NCBI GenBank assembly: GCA_022885665.1
Contig: JAGQDJ010000028.1
Coordinates: 469,972-533,971 of the forward strand
Direction of reading: 5' to 3'
DNA length: 64,000 bases
Source of the DNA: Triops longicaudatus
Lineage: Eukaryota > Arthropoda > Branchiopoda > Notostraca > Triopsidae
Below the pieces are notes generated by a model that worked only from the letters and a program-made list of their open reading frames with translations, was not told where the DNA came from and searched no databases. Positions 48,460 through 59,184 of this stretch are shown in pieces (positions within the stretch are counted from its first letter, which is position 1; every line of letters begins with the position of its first letter). The position numbers were made by a program, and so were the translations under genes.

Positions 48460-51400
48460 TTACCATGGTCCACCACTTCGCCTGCCGTCCTGAGACCGAC
48501 CTTTTGAATGTGAACTCGAACGTCCTCCATCAAAGGCAGGTCCTCGCGATCCATTCCAACTGGAACGCGACCTTGACCATTGCTGCCCCTGATTGGAGGA
48601 ATGCTCTGAACGGCGAGAAGACGAATGGTGCGACGAGTGGGACAACCGTCGTTCTCTTGGCGGCGGCTCCGTTTCCAAGTCAACCACCCGACGACTATGG
48701 TGCGACGTACTTGTTGCACGGCTTTCAGGTGCCGTGTCGTAACTACGCTGAGGCGTTGCTGAAAAAGAATTTCCCGAACGTGGAACAACAACGGCGGATT
48801 GAAGAGCCGATCCACGAGAAGAATTGCTGACAGGTACGGCTTTCTTTTCAACTAGATTCGATTTCTTCCCCACAGGCTCCGAACTGCGTGAATCCCATTT
48901 GTCATCCAACTTGTCATTCAAACAAGTTACCGGAGCATTCCCCCGGTCTTTCGGCATTGTCACGCTGTGGCCGTTGCTCTGAGGGCTAGACGTACTTCTT
49001 CGACGTTCATCCCGACACCGATTCGCGCTGCTGCCATGGTGGGACAATTCTTCCTCTCGGCTTTTGCTTTCCTCCCATTTACGCTTGTTGTTTGCTTGTG
49101 AATTAAGTAATTCACCCCCAGGAGGTTTCTGTTCTTGATGGCGTGATTTGGCATCAGTTAATTTGGGGGCATCAAGGTGCGTAACGGATTTCAGGGAATC
49201 TGAGTACGACGTAGTTGTATTTTTGGCTGCGCTAAGTTGCCGCAAAGTAGGTTCCTTGCTGGCGGGGCTCTGATTTCCCGTCAGACTAATTAAATTACGG
49301 TGATCCACACTCGTCTCTGTACGTGAATTCCCTGTCTTGACCATTACTGAAGTTTCTGAGTCTTCAAACGAAACATAACCAGTAAACTGGTCGCTTACGA
49401 TCTTATTCCACGGAAATTGATCAGTCGGCGCGGCACTGGATGGCAAACATGACGACGGTCCAGCTGGGACAGGGGGAGGAGGAGGGGGTGGAGGCCAATT
49501 ATGAGTGGTGCCCGCAGTTGTGGGCGGAGGTGGAGGAACACTTTCCGGGTAGGGTAAAGGCGGTGGTGGAGGAGGTGGGACTAAAAGCGAATAAGGGAGA
49601 CTAACACCAGGCGTGGAAACTTGCTGCACTAATGACGCGCTTAATGTACGTAGCAGTTCGGCCATATTGGCTTGGGCGCTCGCCAAAACCTAATGCAAGA
49701 AAGGAAAAAATTTTCACTAGTAAAAACGCACATTTATACTTGCAATCCAGGGCAACGACTGCGACGAGTTTGCAAATTGCATTTTTCCGACAACGTAATA
49801 CCAACTTCTTTTTCGTGTACCAGCAGGAGTGACAGTTCGCGTGAAATGTCACCTGCTCCAATTATGAAGGCTGGGTCATGTCACAACAGGTTAGTGATTA
49901 CTAAATGACTAATGGTTACATGAATAACTTAGTAAATAATACGAGGAAATATGTGAGGAATGAATAGAACTCCCAAAAGAAAGCTAATGACGACAGAGTT
50001 CCGCGGAATTAGCATCGAATAGCAGCAAGTAAGTGAATAATATCCAGTCCCTGTTTGAGTTTTTTTTTCACTACTGCTCTTCCAAAATGTATCACATGAA
50101 ATATACAAGTTCAAAATAATCGCGGTAGGCCGTTATGGAGCTGTTAGAAGATCCCCGCTGTTTTCCAACAATTTCGTTTTCTAAGCTCTTTCGGTTCAGG
50201 CAACATTCCCGAATTTAAAGCAAAGGAAAAATATAGAAAATGAACGCGAAGGACCATAGGGTAGAAGTATTCTAGCTTCCCTGGAAACACGGTACAAATA
50301 CCATTTAACTAGTATAAGTAAACAACGACGTGCCACATAAGCAAAGCCTTGAGCGGAAAATTTCCGAGAAACTTTAACAATGCAGCTTCCAGCGCACCAC
50401 AGCATGAAAAAATATGGTTGTCACACTTACCTCGCTAACATTGGGTAAAGTGGCGGGTAAAGCAGTTGCCGCAGCTATCCCCGGTGTTTGAAGCGATCCA
50501 TTGAAAAGCATCGACAATCGAGAGTCCAAGTCCGTCTTCGTATTTCCAGCTGTTCCAAATAGCGAAGCATTGTTGACTGACAAAAAGGGAAAACGATTGG
50601 AGTTCGTTGCTTACATCAAAACACCAATTTACCTTCCGGTCGACTCATGAAAGTTTCAATTTCGTAGTCCGGAGGTGGTGAAGGCGCATTCAGATCAGGA
50701 GAAACAACTGGACTCGACGACAGCGTTGTGAGCAATTCATCAAGTTTTTTCTTCAACGATTTCACTCGGTGTGCAAAATTCTTATACGCCTTTTATTAAA
50801 TACAAAATAATCTTAGCATAAGGGAACTATAACGTTAACAGTATGCACTTACTGTAGCTACTACTTTGGCTTCTCCTCTCTGGGTATCGTAATATAGTTC
50901 ACTCTGCTCTAGTAACGAAATAAGGGTCACTCTTTCCAATACTTCGCAATCCAGCGCAGCAACATAGGCTTCCATACGACGTACACTTTCATCCAATTCG
51001 GGTAAGAAGTCGTCAGTCTTTTTTCGATCTGCGTAGTGTGAAGACTTGTTACGAGCAGAACTCGAATCTTTTATATAAATACCTTTCAAATTAGATCTCA
51101 ACGCTTCTACGTCAGTGATTTTGAGATGTGCTTCATTCAACTTTCTCTGACACAAATCAGTTTCGTCTTCTAAGACTTTGCAATTTTTGATTTTCTCGAT
51201 CATAAAATTTGGCTAGAAGAGGTTGGAAAATTTAAATGCAAAATAGAACGCACGAGTTAGTACAACTTACGTCGAAATCAAGGGGCGCTTTCAAACTCTC
51301 AGTCACATCTATCTTTGGAACGTTGTCTAACAACGTTAGAAGTTCCAGCACAAATACATCAGTATACACTTCTCTCTCATCCCATATCTTGAATATCCGT

Positions 51401-51875
51401 TGGATTCTTGTCTTGATTTTTTCATCCCTTAATAACCACACCAAAAATATATAAATACAATCGATAAATGATGGGAACTGACTTAAGTAAGCCATATTAT
51501 ATACCTGACGAATGGCGTTGCTTCTCTTAAGGCCCACATCCACCCTTCAACAAACTCGGGCAGGTTTTTCTTTCTGCAGTATTGCAAAACATCGTTTGCT
51601 AAATAGAAGAGCGTTAACCGTAGCTCGACTTTAGCTAAAGCCAAATTCAGTTAAATTAGTTATTATTTTTTAGATATGACAGAAATTTTACCCTTCTTAA
51701 CAACTTTGTACCACACTCGTATAATATTGTCCACATAGGTACGATTGTGCACACACCAATTTGACATGGCTTGAATACTATCTTGAGTATCTTTGAGCTG
51801 AAGGAGCCGCTTTTCAAAAGTTGACTCATGAAACGGTTCCTTAGTTTTAATTCCAAGAGATATGTTCTCATCCAT
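48460..51875 (-). CDS. RPRD2: RPRD2-like protein (CID domain, regulation of nuclear pre-mRNA)
   Basis: Seven exons: 51875-51692, 51634-51505, 51427-51271, 51212-50853, 50789-50633, 50576-50431 and 49689-48460, giving 787 residues (769 if a 54-nt segment in exon 4 is spliced out). RPRD proteins bind the phosphorylated Pol II C-terminal domain through a CID domain. The CID is at about residues 15-140 (FEKRLLQLKDTQDSIQAMSN, LFYLANDVLQYCRKKN, RIQRIFKIWDER). It is followed by a helical coiled-coil region (AYKNFAHRVKSLKKKLDELL), then a long last exon with three polyproline stretches and a Ser/Arg/His-rich tail ending GGPW. Length and the long disordered tail favour RPRD2 over the short RPRD1. Long plus-strand and other-frame ORFs over the last exon are shadows. 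Confidence 0.88.
51029..51082 (-). other. Possible 54-nt stop-free intron inside RPRD2-like exon 4
   Basis: This segment starts GTATTTATAT after AAAG and ends CTACGCAG, so it looks like an intron. Its length is a multiple of three and it has no stop, so the frame is open whether it is removed or kept. If kept it adds 18 residues (GIYIKDSSSARNKSSHYA) between the CID and the helical region. Both forms are possible. Confidence 0.5.
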
Positions 51876-53058
51876 GTTGTACAGAACTTATTAAATGTTA
51901 AGTGACCCAAACAAACCTAAGCCACCGCCATTTTCTAATGGTTCCACCTATCACCGCCATGCCACGCGACAAAGAATGCTCAAAACCGCCAGGTTTGAAT
52001 TTCTTCCTCGCATAGTGTCGGCTATGCTGGTTCACCGCTGAGATAGTACACGTGATTTAGCTTTAAAACATTGGGAGTATCAGCGATGTGACTAATGCTG
52101 ACGAATCCTCATGTCACTAACTCCTACATTAATTCTACTGTTTAAAAAATTCTTCCATCTTAAGTATCAATCGAATTCCGTTTTGCACCCAATATGCACA
52201 TCGTTATAAACGTGAAGTGAAAATGAAAGAAAAAATAATTACAATAACGTCGCATTATCTACGAGACGCACACCGAAAATCGCAATAAAAGGGGAAAAGC
52301 CTCTCAGTATACGAGAGCACGACAAAGACTCACTAACAAACGGAAACTTTGCTACGAACGTGAACACCAAAAAGCTCAAAAGCAAATTACACGAGCCTGT
52401 GTATGTGTAAGACTCAGCGAGGTTCACTTTTCGAATTAAGTCGAACAAAATCTAATCAGTTTGCAAATTTCATACTGATTGTAAGTAAGTTGTTTTAACT
52501 TTAATCCACTGTTTCGGATTCCATAGCGGCTTTTCTGACGAGTTGAATTTGGTCTGTGACGAATTCATGCCTTGCTAGCTTGTTAACATATTCAAATTAA
52601 GCTTGGCCAACTTGTTCGTGGTTGCACAAAATGAGTGTTAAAACCTGGATGTTTTAGAAATATTTCCTAACGGTACATTCACCACATTACTGTAGGTTTC
52701 CAAAGTAAATTCAGACAGTACATCTGGGGATAATCTAATTCACATTTCAACGTACCTCTGGTACACGAGCTGGCCAAGGACACACGAAGGCACGATCACC
52801 GAGAACTCAGTATTGAAATAGTAATTTTTAAACTTGTAAGTTTTTAAACGTTCATCAGATCGAAAAATATTTGTTGGACTGGTGGAATGAATAAAAATCA
52901 ACGTAACAAGTACGAAAAATGGAACAAAGCACAAGTAACGAACGTATATACCGCCAACCAAAAACACTACACTCGAGGGTGCCGAGAAGTGACGGGGGGT
53001 CATAAATCGATAAGTTTTCATGCATTGGATTCCTTGGTTTCACGTTTATGAAAACGAT
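51876..53058. other. Intergenic DNA between SNX1/2 3' end and RPRD2-like start
   Basis: No coding region is supported. It should contain the RPRD2-like promoter immediately above 51875 and the SNX1/2 3' UTR below 53059. Short minus-strand frames at 52239-52448 and 52740-53021 have no recognisable features. Confidence 0.5.
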
Positions 53059-55381
53059 CTACACAATCGCTTTGGCCGCTGGAATAAACTCTTCCCATAC
53101 TTTTATAACCTAAAAAAAAATTAAAGCCAAAAATAAAATCCGTTTTTTAGTTTATTTTTTATTGTTTGATACCTGTTGTTCTATGTTCATCAAAGTTTCG
53201 AAGTAACTAATAAAAGCTTGCTTAAAATCCTTGACTCGGGTAATTTCAAAACGTTCCAATTCCTTCTTAATCGTACGAGAAATGCATTCAAATTCTTCAT
53301 GGCTTCTATCGACTTTGGCCTCCCACTTAAAAAAAAATCAATTAATGCTAACAAGCGTAATGCTATCGTAACATCATACTTCCAGCACTTCATCCTTTGC
53401 TATGCCCACTTTATCCCCCCTTCCTGTGGCTTCGACACGTTCTGCTAGCTCCTTTTTTCGAGCTAAGGTTTGCTGCGCATGCTGCCAGGTTTGATAGGCT
53501 TTAACACGCTCATGGAAAACGTCCTACACGGCACTTGATTCATTTCCACGAATTTCTTACGCAAAACATACCTTGATAACACCCGTAAGTCCGATGTAAT
53601 CCTTCAGCATTTCATACAAGATATAAAATTCCGCATTGGCTTGTTCGCCGTGAATTGACTCCATCTATGCATAAAAGGACATCAAACATGACCGCAAAGA
53701 TTGCTAGAGTAAATTTAACCTACTTTCTCTTCAACTTCCGACAGTTGCGCTAAAGCTCGCGAGAGAAGACTATGTTCTTCACAATTAGAAAGCAAAGCTA
53801 GATTACGAGCCAGGTTTAAAGTTGAGGAAGCAAGCTCTCGGCGATGTTGGTAAAGCGCCTCCACGCTGGACTGTAACTTACGCAATTGGCTATCCAGCTG
53901 TTCCAGCAACTGGGTTTTCTCTTCAAACCACTAAAACGTAATGATACATTACATTTGTGTTTTTAATGAGGTACTGATTTTTTATTATGTTCTACGACTA
54001 TTTTTAGCTTACTGGATCTGATTCGCCCATTTTGAACGTCATCTTATTCACCGTCTCTCCCACTTTATTAAATAATCTTAACACTCCAGCTCCACTTAAC
54101 GCAGACGTGCTAGTCGCCTTGGGAAGCTCAGTATCTACAAAATACACTCTTAAACTGCTTTAGGCTTTCATATAAATACCAAGCTATAATACCTGATTCC
54201 AAAAACTCACGAAAATCCGGATCAACATAGAGACTGGGATGGTAAGCAGTGCGATTAAGATATCTTTCTAATGCCGCGCGACGCCTTTCTACAAAATCAG
54301 AGGCTGATACCTGATCAGAACCTTGAGCCATTTTCACTTTCGTGGCACCTTGGAATTGTCGGTAAGATGCGCATTAATAATAAAAGCCAATGAAACAAAT
54401 AAAATAAGTTAAAAAGGCCAGCCTTACCAACAACATTTTTCTCCGGAGCAGGAGGTACGATTCTTCCCTTGTGCACGTATTTTTCAGCTAACTTATCGTG
54501 GAGACCCAAAAAGTCCGAAAAGCGTCTTGTGACCGAAAACTCTTGCTTACGAAACAATGGAATATTTGTCTTGGTCTCCACGGTGTAAACTAAGTAAGAA
54601 GACATGCCTTCTCCCATTTTATGGGGATTCTTCACAAGAATTTCGATATAATTTTCGCCTTCTTGACGTGGCTAAATGAACGATAAACATTTTTTTAAAA
54701 GGAAAATTATGCAGCACAGAATTAATACTTCGTTGCCAGACTTCGCTGCACCTTCGGTAGAGATTTTCAGTTCTTTATTCTTTGGTTCCATGGAACTATT
54801 TTCCGTTGTAGTACTCTTCACTAAGGGGACGATCTTCAATTGAAAAAATATAAAATAACTACAGTCGAAGTTAACGTAACGTACTTTAGGTTCAAAGGCA
54901 GATTTCACCACTGGTGGAGGTACGGGTAATTCTTCAAACGGTGGGCTTTCCATAGTTCCCGAAGATAGTGTAACGCTACTCATGGCGGCCAAGGGATCAT
55001 TTTCCGGCTGGGATTCGTCATCTGAATTAAGGTTAATGTCTTCTTCAGCGGTTTGGTCAACGACCTGGACTTCATCCGAAATCGTTTTTTCCACTGATGG
55101 CATCTGAGACGCTTTTGGCTAAACAACGATAAGGAAAGTATACGCTAGTAATAGACTTAAACTGAGGGGTGGAGCAAAAAAGGGGGAGGATTAGTCAAGA
55201 TTTCGGGACATTTTCTTACATTAAATACTTTCATAAAATATAACAACCAAATCCTAGGAATTACTTCATTTACTACATCCACACTACTTACTTCTATTGC
55301 TGATGCAAAAAGGTCACTATCATCGTCACTGTGATAATTTGGCTCGTCAAAAAGTGGAGCTGCCGTCTTATCCGCAGCCAT
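53059..55381 (-). CDS. SNX2: Sorting nexin 1/2 (PX-BAR, retromer-associated)
   Basis: Eleven exons: 55381-55292, 55118-54885, 54833-54729, 54671-54428, 54348-54193, 54134-54013, 53930-53724, 53664-53572, 53523-53380, 53325-53173 and 53109-53059. They total 532 residues with exact phases, close to human SNX2 (519). SNX1/2 proteins form the membrane-bending half of the endosomal SNX-BAR/retromer coat. The acidic N-terminus is followed by a PX domain at about 144-275 (RQEGENYIEILVK, VTRRFSDFLGLHDKL, PPAPEKNVVG) and a Vps5-type BAR domain to the end (TSALSGAGVLRLFNKVGE, SVEALYQHRRELA, HSLLSRALAQLSEVEEK, VWEEFIPAAKAIV). SNX1 and SNX2 are vertebrate duplicates, so this is likely their single counterpart. 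Confidence 0.95.
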
Positions 55382-55611
55382 GTTGATGTTTATTATGATC
55401 GGCAAAGTCGATTGTTGCAGCAAGCGATACGATTATGTTTTCATCAGCTGATTTCTGTTGACAAACATGGGCCATATTTTTTATACCACAGCTGATTTAC
55501 ATGTCCAGTTTCAAATAATTACGCCACGCTAGGTATTAAGTTAGTGCAAGTTATTTATCGTACATTTTTTGTCGATTCCTTTGAGAGTGGCTTACCAAGG
55601 AAAGGCCTATA
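55382..55611. promoter_or_regulatory. Divergent SNX1/2-FEM1B intergenic region, likely shared promoter
   Basis: Only 230 bp separate the SNX1/2 ATG (minus, 55381) from the FEM1B ATG (plus, 55612). The promoters and 5' leaders of both genes must be here or start upstream inside the neighbour. No TATA box stands out. A bidirectional promoter is inferred from spacing only. Confidence 0.65.
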
Positions 55612-58600
55612 ATGAGCGAGGTTACGGCATCGATGCACAGACGTGTTTATTACGCAGCCAGGGATGGTCATATAATCGCTTTATCTGCCTTACTTGCCGA
55701 AAGGACCAAAGAAGACATCACAGTACTGTTAAACCATGTAAGACTTAGTTAAATTCGTTTTGTGATTGTGAATATATTAAGCTTTACATGTCAGATCCGT
55801 ATTTGACCCGACTTTAATGAAGCAGAAACCTTCAAAGCTAGCTAAAACTGTCATACATCCAGCCTAAACCCTTACAGCATGCCAAAGCTTAGTAAAATAT
55901 AATTTTCTAACTTTTAAACTATAATTAATAACTTAAAAGTAACAAATGAAACTTCTTGTGGAAAATAATTTCCTGTCTACATCTCCTAATAGCATGTCTG
56001 AAAGATGACAATCGTAATAAACGACCTTTTATGATTAAACTCCAAAACCATCGTAGGCATAACTTTTTACCAAAAACATCTTTACCATTGTATGGTACGT
56101 CTGTACCTTTATTTGGCAGACATAGCGTTTGACCAAATATCGTCATATCTCGAGCAATTCAATGTATCATGCCTCCTACAAATATATGAAGAAATGCTGT
56201 TCTCGACTAAATTATCTGTCGGAAGCTTGTATTGCATTATTTTTAGTTTATAAGTGCCCAGCTTATAACATTTTCTTGCGAAGTATATGCACTATGCTTT
56301 GTATTTTTGCGAGCTATGTTTTCGTTTTACATAAAATATTTACCTGGTCGCATATATAAACGGGATAGTGTCTTATACCCTGGAAATACGATTGCTTTAC
56401 AGTGAGGACAAAACGAATCCTCGGAATTATCTTTGCCAGGCAAATGCTAGAAGTGTCAGCCAGTGTGAGCACATTGACCGACAAAAAGACATCGAAAAAC
56501 CGTCGTGATAAAAGTCAAGTTTTGTCTTATAGTGGGAACCAACCATTACTGGTGTACACTACTAATGTATAATTCAAAATAAGTAAGGGGTTAAATATGA
56601 ACATTTCGGGTCGTTCAGCTCCTAAAACCAAAGAGCATAGATAAAGGACATTTATTTTAGTCAATACATACGTTTTATATTCCGTTGACTTTGCACCTTA
56701 AAGCTAGCCTAGCTTAGAATAGCTCCTTTTCATTGTAAACCAGCGCAGGCTATCTCCTAATGCTGGTAGAGTAGCCAAAAAAAGCTTGGAAAAGAAGGTT
56801 AAGTTTTATTGAATGGTTCTTTAAACTTCACGTTTGCCGAGAACAGACGTATTCTCATCCATAGGAACTGCACTGTTGACGCATTGTAAATTATGTTTCA
56901 AGCACCGTGTTTTTTAGGTAACGGAAGAACAGGGACAGAAATGTACTCCGTTGATAATAGCAGCAAGGAATGGTTGTGACAGCATTGTGAAAATGCTCGC
57001 AACAAAGTTTGCACCCGATTTGGAACAAGAAGGCAATGTCAAGTTTGACGACTACATTATAGAAGGTGCCAGTGCGTTATGGTGTGCTGCAGGTATTTTT
57101 GTATCACTTTTTGATTTTTAATTTAATGTTCAAATTTTATTGTAACTGTAAGGTGCTGGCTATCTCAGGGTCGTGAAAATACTCGTTGCGGCAGGAGCTA
57201 ACGTAAATCACGCTACGCGTACCAAGTCAACGCCTCTGCGAGCAGCCTGCTTCGACGGCCGTTTGGATATCGTTACTTACCTCGTTGAGCATGGAGCAGA
57301 CCTGCATTTAACCAACAAGTACAATAACACATGTCTTATGATCGCGGCCTACAAAGGCCACGGGGAAGTCGTTCAGTACCTGTTAGAAAAAGGAGCTAAA
57401 GTCAATGAGCAGGCTCACTGTGGAGCTACTGCGCTTCATTTTGCCGGTAAGTGTCCCTAATTCGATTATTGTCTTTGACTCTTCGTCTCTTTGTCTGGAG
57501 CAGCCGAATGTGGTCACGTTTTGATTGTGAAGGAACTGCTTGCTTACGGTGCCTTAATGTCTCGTAACGACCAAAACATGACCCCTTTGCTGTGTGCTGC
57601 GGAGCGAACACGGTTAGAAGTAGTCAAGTATATGGTGTCTCGGCCGGAGTGCACGAGAGAGGAACGTATTGAGGCTTACGAACTGCTGGGAGCCTCATTT
57701 GCCAATGACAAAGATAATTACAACTTGCAGTTGGCCTTCCATTTCTTACGGCGCGGTATGGAAGAAAGGTTTCAGGGTGACTTTGTTCTGGTAAAACGTG
57801 TCATTGCGCCCGTTGCCGCGTATGAGTATCATAATGAGTCCACAAGTTTACAAGAATTAGACGCGATACAAGCGGACTCCAATGCCTTACACATGGAAAG
57901 TTTGACCATACGTGAACGTATTTTGGGACCTAACAACCCTGAACTTCCCCATCCAATTGTATTTCGTGGTGCTGTATTTGCTGATGACGCGCGATTTGAT
58001 CGATGTATTGCCTTGTGGTTGCATGCTCTGAAGTTAAGGCAGCGTAACAACCTCTCAGTTGCCAAAGATTTGCTCAGATTTGCACAGGTAATTATGACAC
58101 ATCTTTTACTCTTATTTTTAAGACAAATGAACAATTGAAGGTCTTCTCGCAAATGCTCCACGTCGGAGTGGAAATCTCATTTGAGCCCCTCGAAGAAGTG
58201 TTTCATTCTACTGTTCTGGAAATAAGCAAGAATCAAGGGAAATTGGCGAATCCCGGTCCAAAGGACGATCCTGACGTTATCGCTGTAAGTTTGTGTACCA
58301 TACGCGTTATATTTTATTACACCTATTTTTTTCGTCTAGGACGAGATTGACTGTAATTTAATTACTGCTTTATATCTTATTGTGATCTGTACAATGGTAC
58401 TCAAGAGAGGGACAAAAGAACAAGAATTAACCATATTTAGGCACATATTCCGGTTGAATCGAAACGATGCAAGAACCCGTGAAGGTCAAAGTTTGTTGCA
58501 TTTAAGCGTCAATTGTGATACTCCCGTGGACGATTTCCACACTAATAACATCTGCCAGTAAGGTTTTATTTTACATATCCGTTAATTGCAAGCTTACCTT

Positions 58601-59092
58601 TTTTCAGGTTCCCTAATAGTGTCGTTTGTAAAATATTAATTGATTGCGGAGCGGATGTAAATGCAATGGATTCGCAGAGAAATACGCCCCTACATATCAT
58701 TGTTGGCTACCAGCGAGCTATAAAGTAAAGTAGAATTGAATTCCCGTATTCTTGAATAAAGAACTTTTTTTCTAGTGACTTTTTGACTCTGCATGCCGTT
58801 ATAACAAGTTTAATCGAAGCTGGCGCCCACACCGATGTTGTCAACGCAAACGGCCACACGCCTTATGAGGCTGCTTCAACAGGTACGGAAACTATTTATT
58901 TTGCTTTCGCAAGTTTATAACCGATGTGAAAAAGGTGTTGCTGAAATTATCTTACGGACTCAGAGACAACTCAGTCTGAAATGCATTGCTGCCAAAGCTG
59001 TGAAAAAGTATAACTTAACTTACCAGGGCGTTGTGCCTCGGCCTTTGGAATGTTTTATTGAATTACATGGCGCGAGTGTGAAACGTGGATAA
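55612..59092 (+). CDS. Fem1b: FEM1B homologue, ankyrin-repeat CUL2 ubiquitin ligase receptor
   Basis: Nine exons: 55612-55737, 56918-57092, 57153-57446, 57504-58087, 58123-58284, 58340-58557, 58608-58724, 58776-58882 and 58935-59092, giving 646 residues (human 627). FEM1 proteins are substrate receptors of CUL2-Elongin ligases. N-terminal ankyrin repeats include TPLIIAARNG, STPLRAACFDGRLDIV and NTCLMIAAYKGH. A central block has IRERILGPNN and LLRFAQ, and C-terminal ankyrins include TPVDDFHTNN and DFLTLHAVITSLIEAGAHTD. It is closer to FEM1B than FEM1A/C: it keeps AHCGATALHFAAE, and His189-Cys190 align with human FEM1B His185-Cys186, the zinc-binding pair used for FNIP1. The last intron is taken as 58883-58934 because an earlier AG would make it only 31 nt. 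Exon 1 is followed by a 1.2-kb intron. Confidence 0.95.
55738..56917 (+). other. Fem1b: FEM1B intron 1 (1.2 kb)
   Basis: The donor is GTAAGACTT after AACCAT and the acceptor is GTTTTTTAG. It is many times longer than the other FEM1B introns (35-60 nt). No gene or clear repeat is visible inside; minor open frames on both strands look random. Confidence 0.8.
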
Positions 59093-59117
59093 TAACAGTT
59101 TTGTACAGAAATATGAT

Positions 59118-59123
59118 AATAAA
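59118..59123 (+). terminator. FEM1B polyadenylation signal AATAAA
   Basis: A canonical AATAAA lies 26 nt after the FEM1B stop, followed by a GT-rich stretch, inside the short gap to the convergent VPS33B gene. Confidence 0.7.
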
Positions 59124-59184
59124 TGTGTTACTTTGGCCCTAATTAAATGTGACTCACATACGCATTAGATTAGTTCTCCCCACA

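Noticed and set aside
48450..48830. 126-codon plus-strand frame antisense to the RPRD2-like last exon.
   Set aside because: The minus strand has a long conserved-type Ser/Arg/Pro-rich coding exon here. The antisense frame is explained by its codon bias.
58883..58913. A 31-nt last intron of FEM1B using the first AG.
   Set aside because: 31 nt is below a workable intron length. The in-frame AG 21 nt further gives a 52-nt intron and joins AAST to GVAEIILRTQ, as in FEM1B.
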